NCBI GenBank assembly: GCA_903953195.1
Contig: CAJBIS010000310.1
Location: forward strand, 1 to 9,203
Direction of reading: 5' to 3'
From: an uncultured Actinomycetes bacterium
GTDB taxonomy: Bacteria > Actinomycetota > Acidimicrobiia > Acidimicrobiales > Microtrichaceae
Length of the DNA: 9,203 nt
A program made the translations under genes and the position numbers. The first letter of the stretch is position 1. The number at the start of each line of letters is the position of its first letter. The notes under the pieces were generated by a model. It searched no databases. It saw only the letters and a program-made list of their open reading frames with translations, and was not told where the DNA came from. This document shows, in pieces, positions 1 to 5,858 of the stretch.

Positions 1-1806
1 CATCCCCTGGGTGAACAGGCGCCGGAACGGTTCGCGCAGGTCGGCCGGGGCGACGCCGAGGTCGCTGAGCGCCTTCGTGAAGAAGCGGGCGTACATGAGG
101 TGGAGCACCGCGTGTTCGGCGCCGCCGATGTACTGGTCGACGGGCATCCACGCCGCCACCGCGTCCTGACGGAAGGGCGCGTCGGTCGACCACGGGTCGC
201 AGAACCGCAGGTAGTACCAGGACGAGTCCACGAACGTGTCCATGGTGTCGGTCTCGCGGCGGGCCGGTCCGCCGCACGTCGGACACGTCGTGTGCAGGAA
301 CCCCTCGTGCGACTGCAACGGCGACTGGCCGGTCGGGGCGAACTCGACGTCGTCGGGCGCGAGCACGGGGAGCTGGTCCTCGGGGACGGGCACCACGCCG
401 CAGGCGTCGCAGTGGATGATCGGGATCGGACAACCCCAGAACCGTTGGCGCGACACCAGCCAGTCGCGCAACCGGAAGTTCACCGTGGCCTCGCCGGCGC
501 CCACGGAGGCGAGCCACTCGGCCGCCGCCGACTTCGCCGCGGGGACATCGAGACCGTTGAGGTCGCACACCCCATCGACGCCGTCGCCCGGTGCGGGCGA
601 GTTCACGTGCGGACCGTTGCCCGTGTACGCCTCGCCCTCCCACCCGTCGGGGCGCTGCACCGTGGTGATGATCGGGATGTCGAACGCGGTGGCGAAGTCC
701 CAGTCGCGCTGGTCCTCGCCCGGCACCGCCATGACCGCACCGGTGCCGTAGGTGGCGAGCACGTAGTCGGCGAGGAACACGGGAACGGCACGGCCGTTGA
801 ACGGGTTCCGGGCGAACGCCCCGGTGGGACAACCACGCCCGGACAGGTCGCCCTCGACGGCGAGCCGGTCGATCTCCGACGTGCTGCGTGCCCGTTCGAC
901 GAACGCCTCGACCGCGGCTCGGTGCTCGTCGGTGGTGATGCGTTCGACCAGCGGGTGCTCGGGTGCGAGCACACAGAACGTCATGCCGAAGCTGGTGTCG
1001 GGTCGCGTCGTGAACACCCGGATCGCGGCGCCGTCCAGATCGGCGCGGGGCGCGCCGTCGGCGTCGACGACCGGCATGTCGAACTCGACACCCTCGGATC
1101 GTCCGATCCAGTTCCGCTGCTGCGTCACCACCCGCTCGGGCCAGTCGAGCCCCTCGAGGTCGTCGAGCAGCTGCTGCGCGTAGTCGGTGATCCGGAAGAA
1201 CCACTGCTCCAGGTCCCGCTTCTCGACGAGCGCCCCCGAGCGCTCGGCGGTGCCGTCCGGCAGGACCTGTTCGTTGGCGAGCACCGTCTGGTCGACCGGA
1301 TCCCAGTTGACGGTCGCCCGACCCCGGTACGCCAGCCCGGCGTTGAAGAACTGCAGGAAGATCCACTGGGTCCAGTGGATGTAGTCGGGCTGGTGGCTCG
1401 TCACCTGACGGCGCCAGTCGTAGACGCCGCCGATCCGGGTGATCGAGCTGCGCAGCTGTTCGATGCGTTCGTCGGTGAACGCCCGCGGGTGGCGACCCGT
1501 CTTGATGGCGGCGTTCTCGGCGGGCAGGCCGAAACTGTCGAACCCCATCGGCGACAGAACGGCATCGCCCTGCATCGTGCGATAGCGGGTCAGCAGGTCT
1601 CCGAACGTGTAGTTGCGAACGTGCCCCATGTGCGCCGCGCCCGACGGGTACGGGTACATGCACAGCACGTACGAGCGGGGCCGGGGGTCGTCGTTGTCGA
1701 CCTCGTAGGTCCCGTGTTCCTGCCAGTACGCCTGCCACTCGGGCTCGATCGTCTGCGGGTCGTAGGCGTCCGGAAGCGACTCCGGCTGGGTGTCCGGTTG
1801 GGGCAC
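1..1806 (-). CDS. leuS: Leucyl-tRNA synthetase (partial: N-terminal 602 residues)
   Basis: Class I aminoacyl-tRNA synthetase that charges tRNA-Leu with leucine in the cytoplasm. Reading from a GTG at 1806 the frame stays open for 602 codons to the window edge. Visible landmarks are the HIGH-type motif as HMGH (residues 59-62, inside PYPSGAAHMGH), the CP1 editing domain with its threonine-rich TTRPDT (266-271) and the GTGAVMAVPGEDQRD stretch (about 354-368), two Cys pairs that look like a zinc ribbon (C466/C469 in HCDACG and C508/C511 in CPTCGG), and DSSWYYLRF (about 527-535). The family is usually 800-950 residues, so the KMSKS loop and anticodon-binding domain lie beyond position 1; this is a window cut, not a truncation. 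In the editing motif a Glu stands where E. coli LeuRS has His, but the DxRD core is kept. The GTG was chosen because homology begins just after it and a -10 motif lies 6 nt upstream, with no Shine-Dalgarno sequence. Confidence 0.96.
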   Translation of the reverse strand, partial: MPQPDTQPESLPDAYDPQTIEPEWQAYWQEHGTYEVDNDDPRPRSYVLCMYPYPSGAAHMGHVRNYTFGDLLTRYRTMQGDAVLSPMGFDSFGLPAENAAIKTGRHPRAFTDERIEQLRSSITRIGGVYDWRRQVTSHQPDYIHWTQWIFLQFFNAGLAYRGRATVNWDPVDQTVLANEQVLPDGTAERSGALVEKRDLEQWFFRITDYAQQLLDDLEGLDWPERVVTQQRNWIGRSEGVEFDMPVVDADGAPRADLDGAAIRVFTTRPDTSFGMTFCVLAPEHPLVERITTDEHRAAVEAFVERARSTSEIDRLAVEGDLSGRGCPTGAFARNPFNGRAVPVFLADYVLATYGTGAVMAVPGEDQRDWDFATAFDIPIITTVQRPDGWEGEAYTGNGPHVNSPAPGDGVDGVCDLNGLDVPAAKSAAAEWLASVGAGEATVNFRLRDWLVSRQRFWGCPIPIIHCDACGVVPVPEDQLPVLAPDDVEFAPTGQSPLQSHEGFLHTTCPTCGGPARRETDTMDTFVDSSWYYLRFCDPWSTDAPFRQDAVAAWMPVDQYIGGAEHAVLHLMYARFFTKALSDLGVAPADLREPFRRLFTQGM

Positions 1807-1818
1807 CGCAGCATCGTA
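1807..1818 (-). promoter_or_regulatory. Putative leaderless promoter (-10) of leuS
   Basis: On the minus strand TACGAT (1818-1813) fits the actinobacterial TAnnnT -10 consensus and ends 6 nt before the GTG start, so transcription would begin at or next to the start codon. There is no purine-rich ribosome binding site in the gap. I see no convincing -35 at 17-18 nt spacing. The call rests on motif and spacing only. Confidence 0.5.
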
Positions 1819-1885
1819 GGCGCGGCACCCCCACCCGCCCCGCAACGGCCCTTCGGGTGGTCGAGGACGCGGAGGCCGTCGTCGA

Positions 1886-1922
1886 TTCGTGACCGGGGAC
1901 GCGCAGGGCTACGATCCCGTGT
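1886..1922 (+). promoter_or_regulatory. Putative promoter of tRNA-Ala
   Basis: TACGAT at 1910-1915 is a good -10 candidate, the same hexamer as in front of leuS on the other strand. A weak -35-like TTCGTG lies at 1886-1891 with 18-nt spacing. The predicted start near 1922 would give a leader of about 6 nt before the mature tRNA at 1928, as expected for a processed tRNA transcript. Confidence 0.45.
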
Positions 1923-1927
1923 CCTGC

Positions 1928-2003
1928 GGGGCCGTAGCTCAGTTGGGAGAGCGCTTCCATGGCATGGAAGAGGTCGAGGGTTCGATTCCCTTCGGCTCCA
2001 CCA
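1928..2003 (+). tRNA. tRNA-Ala, anticodon GGC, CCA encoded
   Basis: A complete 76-nt cloverleaf. The acceptor stem GGGGCCG (1928-1934) pairs with CGGCTCC (1993-1999) and includes the G3:U70 wobble that is the alanine identity element. The D-arm contains TAGCTCAGTTGG. The anticodon stem CTTCC/GGAAG encloses loop ATGGCAT, giving anticodon GGC, which reads GCC and GCU. The T-arm is GAGGG-TTCGATT-CCCTT. The discriminator A (2000) is followed by a genomically encoded CCA (2001-2003). It diverges from leuS. No integrated element or repeated tRNA 3' end is visible next to it. Confidence 0.98.
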
Positions 2004-2010
2004 CCGCAGA

Positions 2011-2061
2011 CCCGCCACCGAGCGGGCTGAGATGCGTCCCCGGCAGACATCGCCGGGGACG
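2011..2061 (+). terminator. Probable tRNA-Ala terminator hairpin(s)
   Basis: Two inverted repeats follow the tRNA. A weak 5-bp CCCGC/GCGGG (2011-2015 and 2022-2026) is followed by a strong perfect 10-bp stem CGTCCCCGGC/GCCGGGGACG (2035-2044 and 2052-2061) with loop AGACATC. There is no T-tract after the stem, which is common for GC-rich actinobacterial terminators but makes the call less certain. Confidence 0.5.
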
Positions 2062-2127
2062 TCTCGCGTCCGGGTCCCGTGAGCACGCCGCTGCGCCATC
2101 GGGTCCCCGTCCTCCCCGTCCGAGCAC

Positions 2128-2173
2128 GTCTCGGTGCATCGGGCTGCGTCAACGACGGCGGATGCACCGAGAC
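2128..2173. repeat. Perfect 13-bp inverted repeat, 20-bp spacer
   Basis: GTCTCGGTGCATC (2128-2140) is repeated as its exact reverse complement at 2161-2173. The spacer contains a smaller CGTC-AAC-GACG hairpin (2147-2157), so a transcript here could fold into one long interrupted stem. The right arm reaches the -35 region of the putative promoter of the downstream membrane-protein gene. It could therefore be a second terminator, an attenuator or a DNA operator with half-sites 33 bp apart; the sequence does not decide. Confidence 0.6.
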
Positions 2174-2189
2174 TCGGCGCTGCGGCGCG

Positions 2190-2227
2190 TATCGTCGGGT
2201 CGACAGCAGATCAGTGCCGACCGGCAC
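2190..2227 (+). promoter_or_regulatory. Putative promoter and dyad upstream of the small membrane protein gene
   Basis: TATCGT (2190-2195) contains the only TA dinucleotide of the spacer between the tRNA and about 2195, and fits TAnnnT. A start near 2202 would give a leader of roughly 46 nt. That leader contains the dyad GTGCCG-AC-CGGCAC (2214-2227), which could be an operator or a small RNA hairpin. The -35 region is poor. Confidence 0.35.
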
Positions 2228-2247
2228 GACGGGAACGGGGACACGTG

Positions 2248-2511
2248 ATGACACCGGATGCACGAGAGGGGGCCGCTCGGGTCCGACTGGGCTCGTGGAT
2301 GGTCATCGCCGGAAGCCTCGGGGCGATCCTGGCGCTGCTCACCTGGTTCGACATCTGGCAGGTCAGTGACACCCGGCCGACCGGTTGGGGCATCGTCACC
2401 ATCGCCTGTTTCGTGTTGACCCTCGCCGGTTTCGTGGTGCTGTGGCGTGGCCTGACCGAACGGGCTCAGGCCGAGGCGGCCGCGGCGGCCGCTCGGTCCG
2501 ACAACGCGTGA
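2248..2511 (+). CDS. Small two-helix membrane protein of unknown function
   Basis: An 87-residue protein I do not recognise as a named family. It has two hydrophobic segments, about residues 16-37 and 47-66, joined by a short polar turn (SDTRPTG). Arginines lie before the first helix (R6, R11, R13) and after the second (R67, R72), so both termini are probably cytoplasmic, forming a helical hairpin. The tail (70-87) is Ala-rich and likely helical. I chose ATG 2248 because GGAACGGGG lies just upstream; the GTG at 2245 in the same frame is an alternative. A longer in-frame ATG at 2134 would add an Arg-rich, non-homologous-looking extension across the inverted repeat and is unlikely. Its stop is 27 bp from the convergent rsfS stop. 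Typical transmembrane sequence and clean topology argue for a real gene. Confidence 0.7.
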   Translation: MTPDAREGAARVRLGSWMVIAGSLGAILALLTWFDIWQVSDTRPTGWGIVTIACFVLTLAGFVVLWRGLTERAQAEAAAAAARSDNA

Positions 2512-2538
2512 GCAGCGCCTGATCGACGCCGCCCGAGC

Positions 2539-2907
2539 TCAGCGGGGTTCGGGAACGGTCGGCGTCCAGGGCACGCGGGGCGCGTCGCCGTAGAGCCGTT
2601 CGAGCCGGTACATGGCGCGCTCCTCGCTCTGGAACACGTGGATCACGACGTCGCCGTAGTCGACCAGCACCCACCGTCGGGCGTCCGCGCCCTCGACGGC
2701 GATCGGCCGACGTTCCAACCGATCGGCGACCGCCGCCTCGGTGGCGTCGACGATCGCCTTCACCTGTCGGTCGTTCCCCGCCGTGACGAGCACGAACAGG
2801 TCACAGATCCCGAGCACCGATGCCACGTCGAGGATGACGATGTCGGTGCCTCCCTTGCCGTCGGCCGCATCGGCAGCGACGGTCGCGAGGTCGGCTGCGT
2901 CGCTCAC
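2539..2907 (-). CDS. rsfS: Ribosomal silencing factor RsfS (Iojap/DUF143 family)
   Basis: A 122-residue protein of usual family length. RsfS proteins bind ribosomal protein uL14 on the large subunit and block subunit joining, lowering translation when nutrients are scarce. Family signatures are present in order: DIVILD (22-27), CDLFVLVTAGNDRQVKAI (35-52), WVLVDYGDVVIHVF (79-92) and YRLERLYGD (100-108). The start is GTG at 2907; it overlaps the TGA of the upstream LytR_C gene in a 4-nt GTGA, so the two are probably translationally coupled. It is the last gene of the nadD operon, in the nadD/rsfS neighbourhood found widely in bacteria. The C-terminal tail (109-122) is Pro-rich and probably unstructured. 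Confidence 0.95.
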   Translation of the reverse strand: MSDAADLATVAADAADGKGGTDIVILDVASVLGICDLFVLVTAGNDRQVKAIVDATEAAVADRLERRPIAVEGADARRWVLVDYGDVVIHVFQSEERAMYRLERLYGDAPRVPWTPTVPEPR

Positions 2908-4199
2908 GTCTGAGCGTCCGCGCCGACGACCACGATGATGTCCGCGCCCGCCGGTGTCGTCGTGGCCTGCGTGGCCTGCACGCCGAGTTCGGCGGCGATG
3001 GCGGCCGCCGTGGGCTGGGCGGCGGGCGAGACGAACTCGACCCGGGTGATCGACACGTCGAATGACTCGGCGTTGCCGACCGACGAGATCATGCCGCCGG
3101 CTTCCACCACCTTCGGACCGACCGGTGACGTGGCGGTCGGAGTCGACGTGCCGTTCAGGATCCGCGTCCGCGCCCGCTGACCCGGATACGCCGAGACCGG
3201 TGCCGCGATGGTGCGCGCCGTGAACGCCGGCAGCGCCGCGGCGTCGGGCACGGTCACCACGAAGATCGAGTTGGGTTCGGGCCTCGTCGCCACGGGCAGT
3301 TGCTCGAATCGGACGTCACCGACACTGACGGCCGCGATGGCGACGCCGAGCGCTCCGGTGGATGTCGTGTCCTTGCCCTTCAGCCCGTCGACCAGTGTCT
3401 TCCACACCTGCTGCTGACGGATGCCCCGATTGTCGACGAGCTCACCTCGACCCTCGAAGCCGATGAAGTCGACCACCTGTTCCGGCGGCAGCGTCACCTG
3501 ACCGGCGCGGTAGGTGACGGCATCGGCCGCCGGGTCCGCCGGCGGGTCGGTGAGCTTCGGCGCCGGTGACAGGTTCTCGAAGTTCTCGAACGTGATCGGC
3601 CCGACCAGTCCGGCGAGCGCAGCCACCTCGGAGGCGGGTACGTCGACCGCTTCGGTGAAGCCGAATCCGAGCCCGGTGCCCAGACGGTTCCGGAGCGACT
3701 CGACGCCACCGGCGGCGTAGATGTCGGCCAGGTTCGCCTGTGGCGCCGCGTCCACCGCCGGCACGAACAACTGAGCGGGCACGCTGATGACGGTGCCGCC
3801 CGTGCCACCGGCGTCGGTCACGACGATCAGCGCAGCGGCGAGCTTGCCGGCGGCATCCTGCACGGCGAGCAGTTCGACCGGCGTGGGTTCGACCTCGGCG
3901 ACGTACCCGGGAGCGGCCGGGTCGGTGACGGCCGGTGTCCCACCCGTGATCTTCAGACTCGACCGGTAGCCGATGACACCGAGCACGCCCAGCGCGACGA
4001 GGAACAGCAACGTGGCGGCGACCCACCAACCGGTGGTTCGGCGGCGGCCACGGCGGCGCCTCCCGCTCGGTGCCGCAGGCGTGTTGTGTCGGGCCCGACG
4101 GACGACCGGTGCGACCTCCTCGGACGGAGCGTCCACGACGGATTCAGGTTCGCCCCAGGCGGTCGGCTGGTCCGGGGAGCCGGGTTCAGTGCTGGTCAT
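2904..4199 (-). CDS. Membrane-anchored LCP-like protein with LytR_C domain (catalytic motif degenerate)
   Basis: A 431-residue protein. Residues 1-56 are cytoplasmic, disordered-looking and end in an Arg-rich run (48-54). One transmembrane helix follows (about 57-78), then an extracellular part. Residues about 108-270 follow the layout of a LytR-CpsA-Psr (LCP) domain: a strand ending VISVPAQLFVP (138-148), NLADIYAAGGVESL (156-169), VDVPASEVAALAGLVGPITF, and DNRGIRQQQV (256-265), resembling the LCP RQ motif. However, the usual SIPRD-type motif reads SVPAQ (139-143), so its Arg and Asp are missing. Residues about 342-427 (TRILNGTSTPTA..., ending IIVVVGAD) match a LytR_C domain. LCP enzymes attach polymers to peptidoglycan; this one is probably a non-catalytic relative, which is inference. 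ATG 4199 was chosen over an upstream ATG at 4370, which would lie within nadD. AGGG lies 9 nt before 4199, and the gene overlaps the nadD 3' end by 14 nt. Confidence 0.85.
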   Translation of the reverse strand: MTSTEPGSPDQPTAWGEPESVVDAPSEEVAPVVRRARHNTPAAPSGRRRRGRRRTTGWWVAATLLFLVALGVLGVIGYRSSLKITGGTPAVTDPAAPGYVAEVEPTPVELLAVQDAAGKLAAALIVVTDAGGTGGTVISVPAQLFVPAVDAAPQANLADIYAAGGVESLRNRLGTGLGFGFTEAVDVPASEVAALAGLVGPITFENFENLSPAPKLTDPPADPAADAVTYRAGQVTLPPEQVVDFIGFEGRGELVDNRGIRQQQVWKTLVDGLKGKDTTSTGALGVAIAAVSVGDVRFEQLPVATRPEPNSIFVVTVPDAAALPAFTARTIAAPVSAYPGQRARTRILNGTSTPTATSPVGPKVVEAGGMISSVGNAESFDVSITRVEFVSPAAQPTAAAIAAELGVQATQATTTPAGADIIVVVGADAQT

Positions 4200-4806
4200 C
4201 TGCCGACACCCTAGAACCCGGTCCGGCGCGGTAGAGGCCATGCGAGTCGACGAGTTCGGCGACGGCGTCGGGGACGAGGAAGCGGATCGACCGACCGGCC
4301 GCAGCGCGGGCCCGCAGGTCCGTCGACGACACCTCGAGCAGCGGGACCTCGACGTGCAGCATCGGCGCATCGATCACACCGTCGGCGGCCGCACCCGGCC
4401 GGTCCACGACCACGACCGTGCAGAGCGCGGCGAGGTCGCCGGCCCGGTGCCACGTCGGGATGCGCGCCGCGGCGTCGGCACCGAGGATCAGGAACAGCTC
4501 GACGTCCGGGTCCGCGGCTCGCAGGGTCTCGAGCGTGTCGACGGTGTAGGTGGGCCCGCCCCGGTCGATCTCCACCGACGATGCCGTCAGGTCCGCCACC
4601 CCGGCGACAGCCGCGCTCACCAGTTCGAGTCGGGTCGCCGCGGGCGTGATGTGCCGGTCACCGGACTTCTGCCACGGGTCGTGGGCCACCACCATCAGCA
4701 CCTCGTCGAGGTCCAATGTCTCGAGCGCCCGCTGCGCCGCCACCAGATGGCCGATGTGGGGCGGATCGAACGTGCCGCCGAACACCCCGACACGGCGTCC
4801 ACGCAT
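4186..4806 (-). CDS. nadD: Nicotinate-nucleotide adenylyltransferase NadD
   Basis: A 206-residue cytoplasmic enzyme that joins nicotinic acid mononucleotide and ATP to make nicotinic acid adenine dinucleotide, a step in NAD synthesis. The N-terminal nucleotidyltransferase motif GGTFDPPHIGHL spans residues 10-21, with the catalytic H17-xx-H20. PTYTVDTLE (85-93), ILGADAAARIPTW (107-119) and the C-terminal SSTDLR (160-165) match the family, as does SHGLY near the end. It is first in the minus-strand operon with the LytR_C gene and rsfS. The ATG at 4806 is 6 nt after a TAGCCT -10 motif, suggesting a leaderless transcript. The last dozen residues (195-206) form a short extra tail that overlaps the next gene. 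Confidence 0.96.
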   Translation of the reverse strand: MRGRRVGVFGGTFDPPHIGHLVAAQRALETLDLDEVLMVVAHDPWQKSGDRHITPAATRLELVSAAVAGVADLTASSVEIDRGGPTYTVDTLETLRAADPDVELFLILGADAAARIPTWHRAGDLAALCTVVVVDRPGAAADGVIDAPMLHVEVPLLEVSSTDLRARAAAGRSIRFLVPDAVAELVDSHGLYRAGPGSRVSADDQH

Positions 4807-4841
4807 CGCCGGAGGCTACCGGGCCCACTGGGCAATCCGGC
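4807..4841 (-). promoter_or_regulatory. Putative leaderless nadD promoter with dyad in the spacer
   Basis: On the minus strand TAGCCT (4818-4813) ends 6 nt before the ATG, with no Shine-Dalgarno sequence between. Within the 17-nt region where RNA polymerase would span -10 to -35 lies the odd palindrome GCCCA-C-TGGGC (4823-4833), a possible repressor site. The -35 region (4841-4836, GCCGGA) is weak. No regulator is identifiable from this. Confidence 0.42.
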
Positions 4842-4843
4842 AC

Positions 4844-4934
4844 AAAGTTTCCGAAAGTGCTCAATTCGCTCCGACGGGAGCCGATGGAGAGGTGCCCGGA
4901 GGCACTCCGCCACCGTGTCCGACCCCGCCGTCGG
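4844..4934 (+). promoter_or_regulatory. Upstream region and leader of the sigma factor gene
   Basis: The 158-bp gap between nadD and the sigma gene holds an unusually AT-rich patch (about 4842-4868) with AAAGT repeated directly at 4844-4848 and 4854-4858, one helical turn apart. Downstream are two small inverted repeats, GTGCC-CGGA-GGCAC (4892-4905) and CCGAC-CCCGCC-GTCGG (4919-4934), that could fold in the 5' leader. No TAnnnT -10 is present on the plus strand, so the promoter is probably not a standard housekeeping type. Function is inferred from position only. Confidence 0.3.
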
Positions 4935-4964
4935 ATCAACGACCAGACCAGAAGGATCTCAACG

Positions 4965-5789
4965 ATGAGCGATTCGGTTGGCATGTACCTCAACGAGATC
5001 GGCGCCGTGCCGCTGCTCACCGCCGAGGAGGAGCGCGAGCTCTCCCGCACGATCGAGGACGGCGCCGAGGCCGCTCGGGCCAAGGCCGCCGGCGACCGCA
5101 GCCGGGCGCTGGACCGCCGCATCGCCGCCGCAGCCGCGGCGAAGGACCGCTTCATCCGCTCGAACCTGCGCCTGGTCGTGAGCGTCGCCCGCCGCTACCC
5201 GCTCCCTCAGGGCATGGACCTGTTGGATCTGGTGCAGGAGGGCAACCTGGGCCTCGAGCACGCCGTCGACAAGTTCGACTGGCGCAAGGGCTTCAAGTTC
5301 TCGACCTACGCCACCTTCTGGATCCGTCAGGCCATCGGCCGGGCGCTCGACCAGAAGGCGTCGCTGGTCCGCCTCCCCGGCGATCGTTCGGCGAGCCTGC
5401 GTGCCGCGCTCCGGCAGGTGTCCGGTGACGGCGACGAGCTCAGCGATGAGCACGCCCGTCTGCACCGCCTGGCCACGCCCACCTCGCTCGATCGGACCGT
5501 CGGCGACGACGACTCCAACGAGCTCGTCGACATGCTCGCCGACCAGAACCCCGGCCCCGAGTCGATGCTGCTCGACGCCGAGTACAGCGAGTGGCTCATG
5601 GACCTGCTCGACGTGCTCGAGCCCCGGGCCCGTTCCGCCGTCGAGCAGCGGTTCGGTTTCGCCGACGGCCGCAAGCGCAGCTACCGCGAGGTCGGCGACG
5701 ATCTGGGCATCACCGCCGAGGCCGCACGCCGTCTGGTGAAGCGGGCCATCTCGATGGTGCGCACCCAGGCGCTCGCCACCGCGCTCTGA
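4965..5789 (+). CDS. RNA polymerase sigma factor, sigma-70 family (RpoD-like, short region 3)
   Basis: A 274-residue sigma factor that directs RNA polymerase to a promoter class. Region 1.2 (VGMYLNEIGAVPLLTAEEE, 5-23) is followed by a full region 2 (about 60-131) with LRLVVSVARRY, DLVQEGNLGL, KFDWRKGFKFSTYATFWIRQAIGRAL, covering core binding, -10 recognition and melting. Region 4 (about 200-270) ends in the helix-turn-helix SYREVGDDLGITAEAARRLVKRAI. Between them, from VRLP (135) to SLD (174), there are only about 40 residues where RpoD-type factors generally have near 60, so region 3 is shortened. The recognition helix AEAARRLVKRA also differs from the usual RERIRQIEAKA type. ATG 4965 has AAGGA (4952-4956) 8 nt upstream; the frame is open further upstream to an ATG at 4716, but that is inside nadD and not conserved-looking. 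It resembles group 2 sigma factors; target promoters are unknown. Confidence 0.92.
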   Translation: MSDSVGMYLNEIGAVPLLTAEEERELSRTIEDGAEAARAKAAGDRSRALDRRIAAAAAAKDRFIRSNLRLVVSVARRYPLPQGMDLLDLVQEGNLGLEHAVDKFDWRKGFKFSTYATFWIRQAIGRALDQKASLVRLPGDRSASLRAALRQVSGDGDELSDEHARLHRLATPTSLDRTVGDDDSNELVDMLADQNPGPESMLLDAEYSEWLMDLLDVLEPRARSAVEQRFGFADGRKRSYREVGDDLGITAEAARRLVKRAISMVRTQALATAL

Positions 5790-5804
5790 TCCGTCGGGCC
5801 CGGT

Positions 5805-5829
5805 GAGCCGCCGGAACCGGCTTCGGCTC
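5805..5829 (+). terminator. Possible hairpin terminator after the sigma factor gene
   Basis: GAGCCG (5805-5810) pairs with CGGCTC (5824-5829), and the interior CCGGAACCGG can extend the stem with a small bulge. It begins 15 nt after the sigma factor stop codon. There is no T-tract, and its right arm overlaps the likely -35 region of the aroG promoter, so it could equally be a regulatory site or chance. Confidence 0.3.
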
Positions 5830-5845
5830 CGACACCCTCCACGGT

Positions 5846-5858
5846 TAGCCTGTCGGTC
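5846..5858 (+). promoter_or_regulatory. Putative leaderless promoter (-10) of class II DAHP synthase
   Basis: TAGCCT (5846-5851) is followed by exactly 7 nt and then the ATG at 5859, placing the predicted transcription start on the start codon. No Shine-Dalgarno sequence is present. The same hexamer stands in front of nadD. The -35 region (TCGGCT, 5823-5828) is weak. Confidence 0.5.

Noticed and set aside
1928..2003. tRNA-Ala as an integration site for a mobile element
   Set aside because: I found no repeat of the tRNA 3' end, no integrase and no change in composition within the window.
100..2082. Plus-strand open frame of 660 codons across leuS and tRNA-Ala
   Set aside because: It is antisense to a clearly recognisable leuS and runs through a tRNA; the translation is Arg/Val/Gly-rich with no motifs, as expected of a shadow frame in GC-rich DNA.
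2134..2247. Upstream ATG start for the small membrane protein
   Set aside because: It would translate through the inverted repeat and the putative promoter, adding residues unlike the rest; ATG 2248 has a purine-rich sequence just upstream.
4200..4370. Upstream ATG (4370) for the LytR_C protein
   Set aside because: The extension lies fully inside nadD in another frame and is Arg/Cys/Ser-rich without homology; ATG 4199 has AGGG at proper spacing and a small overlap typical of operons.
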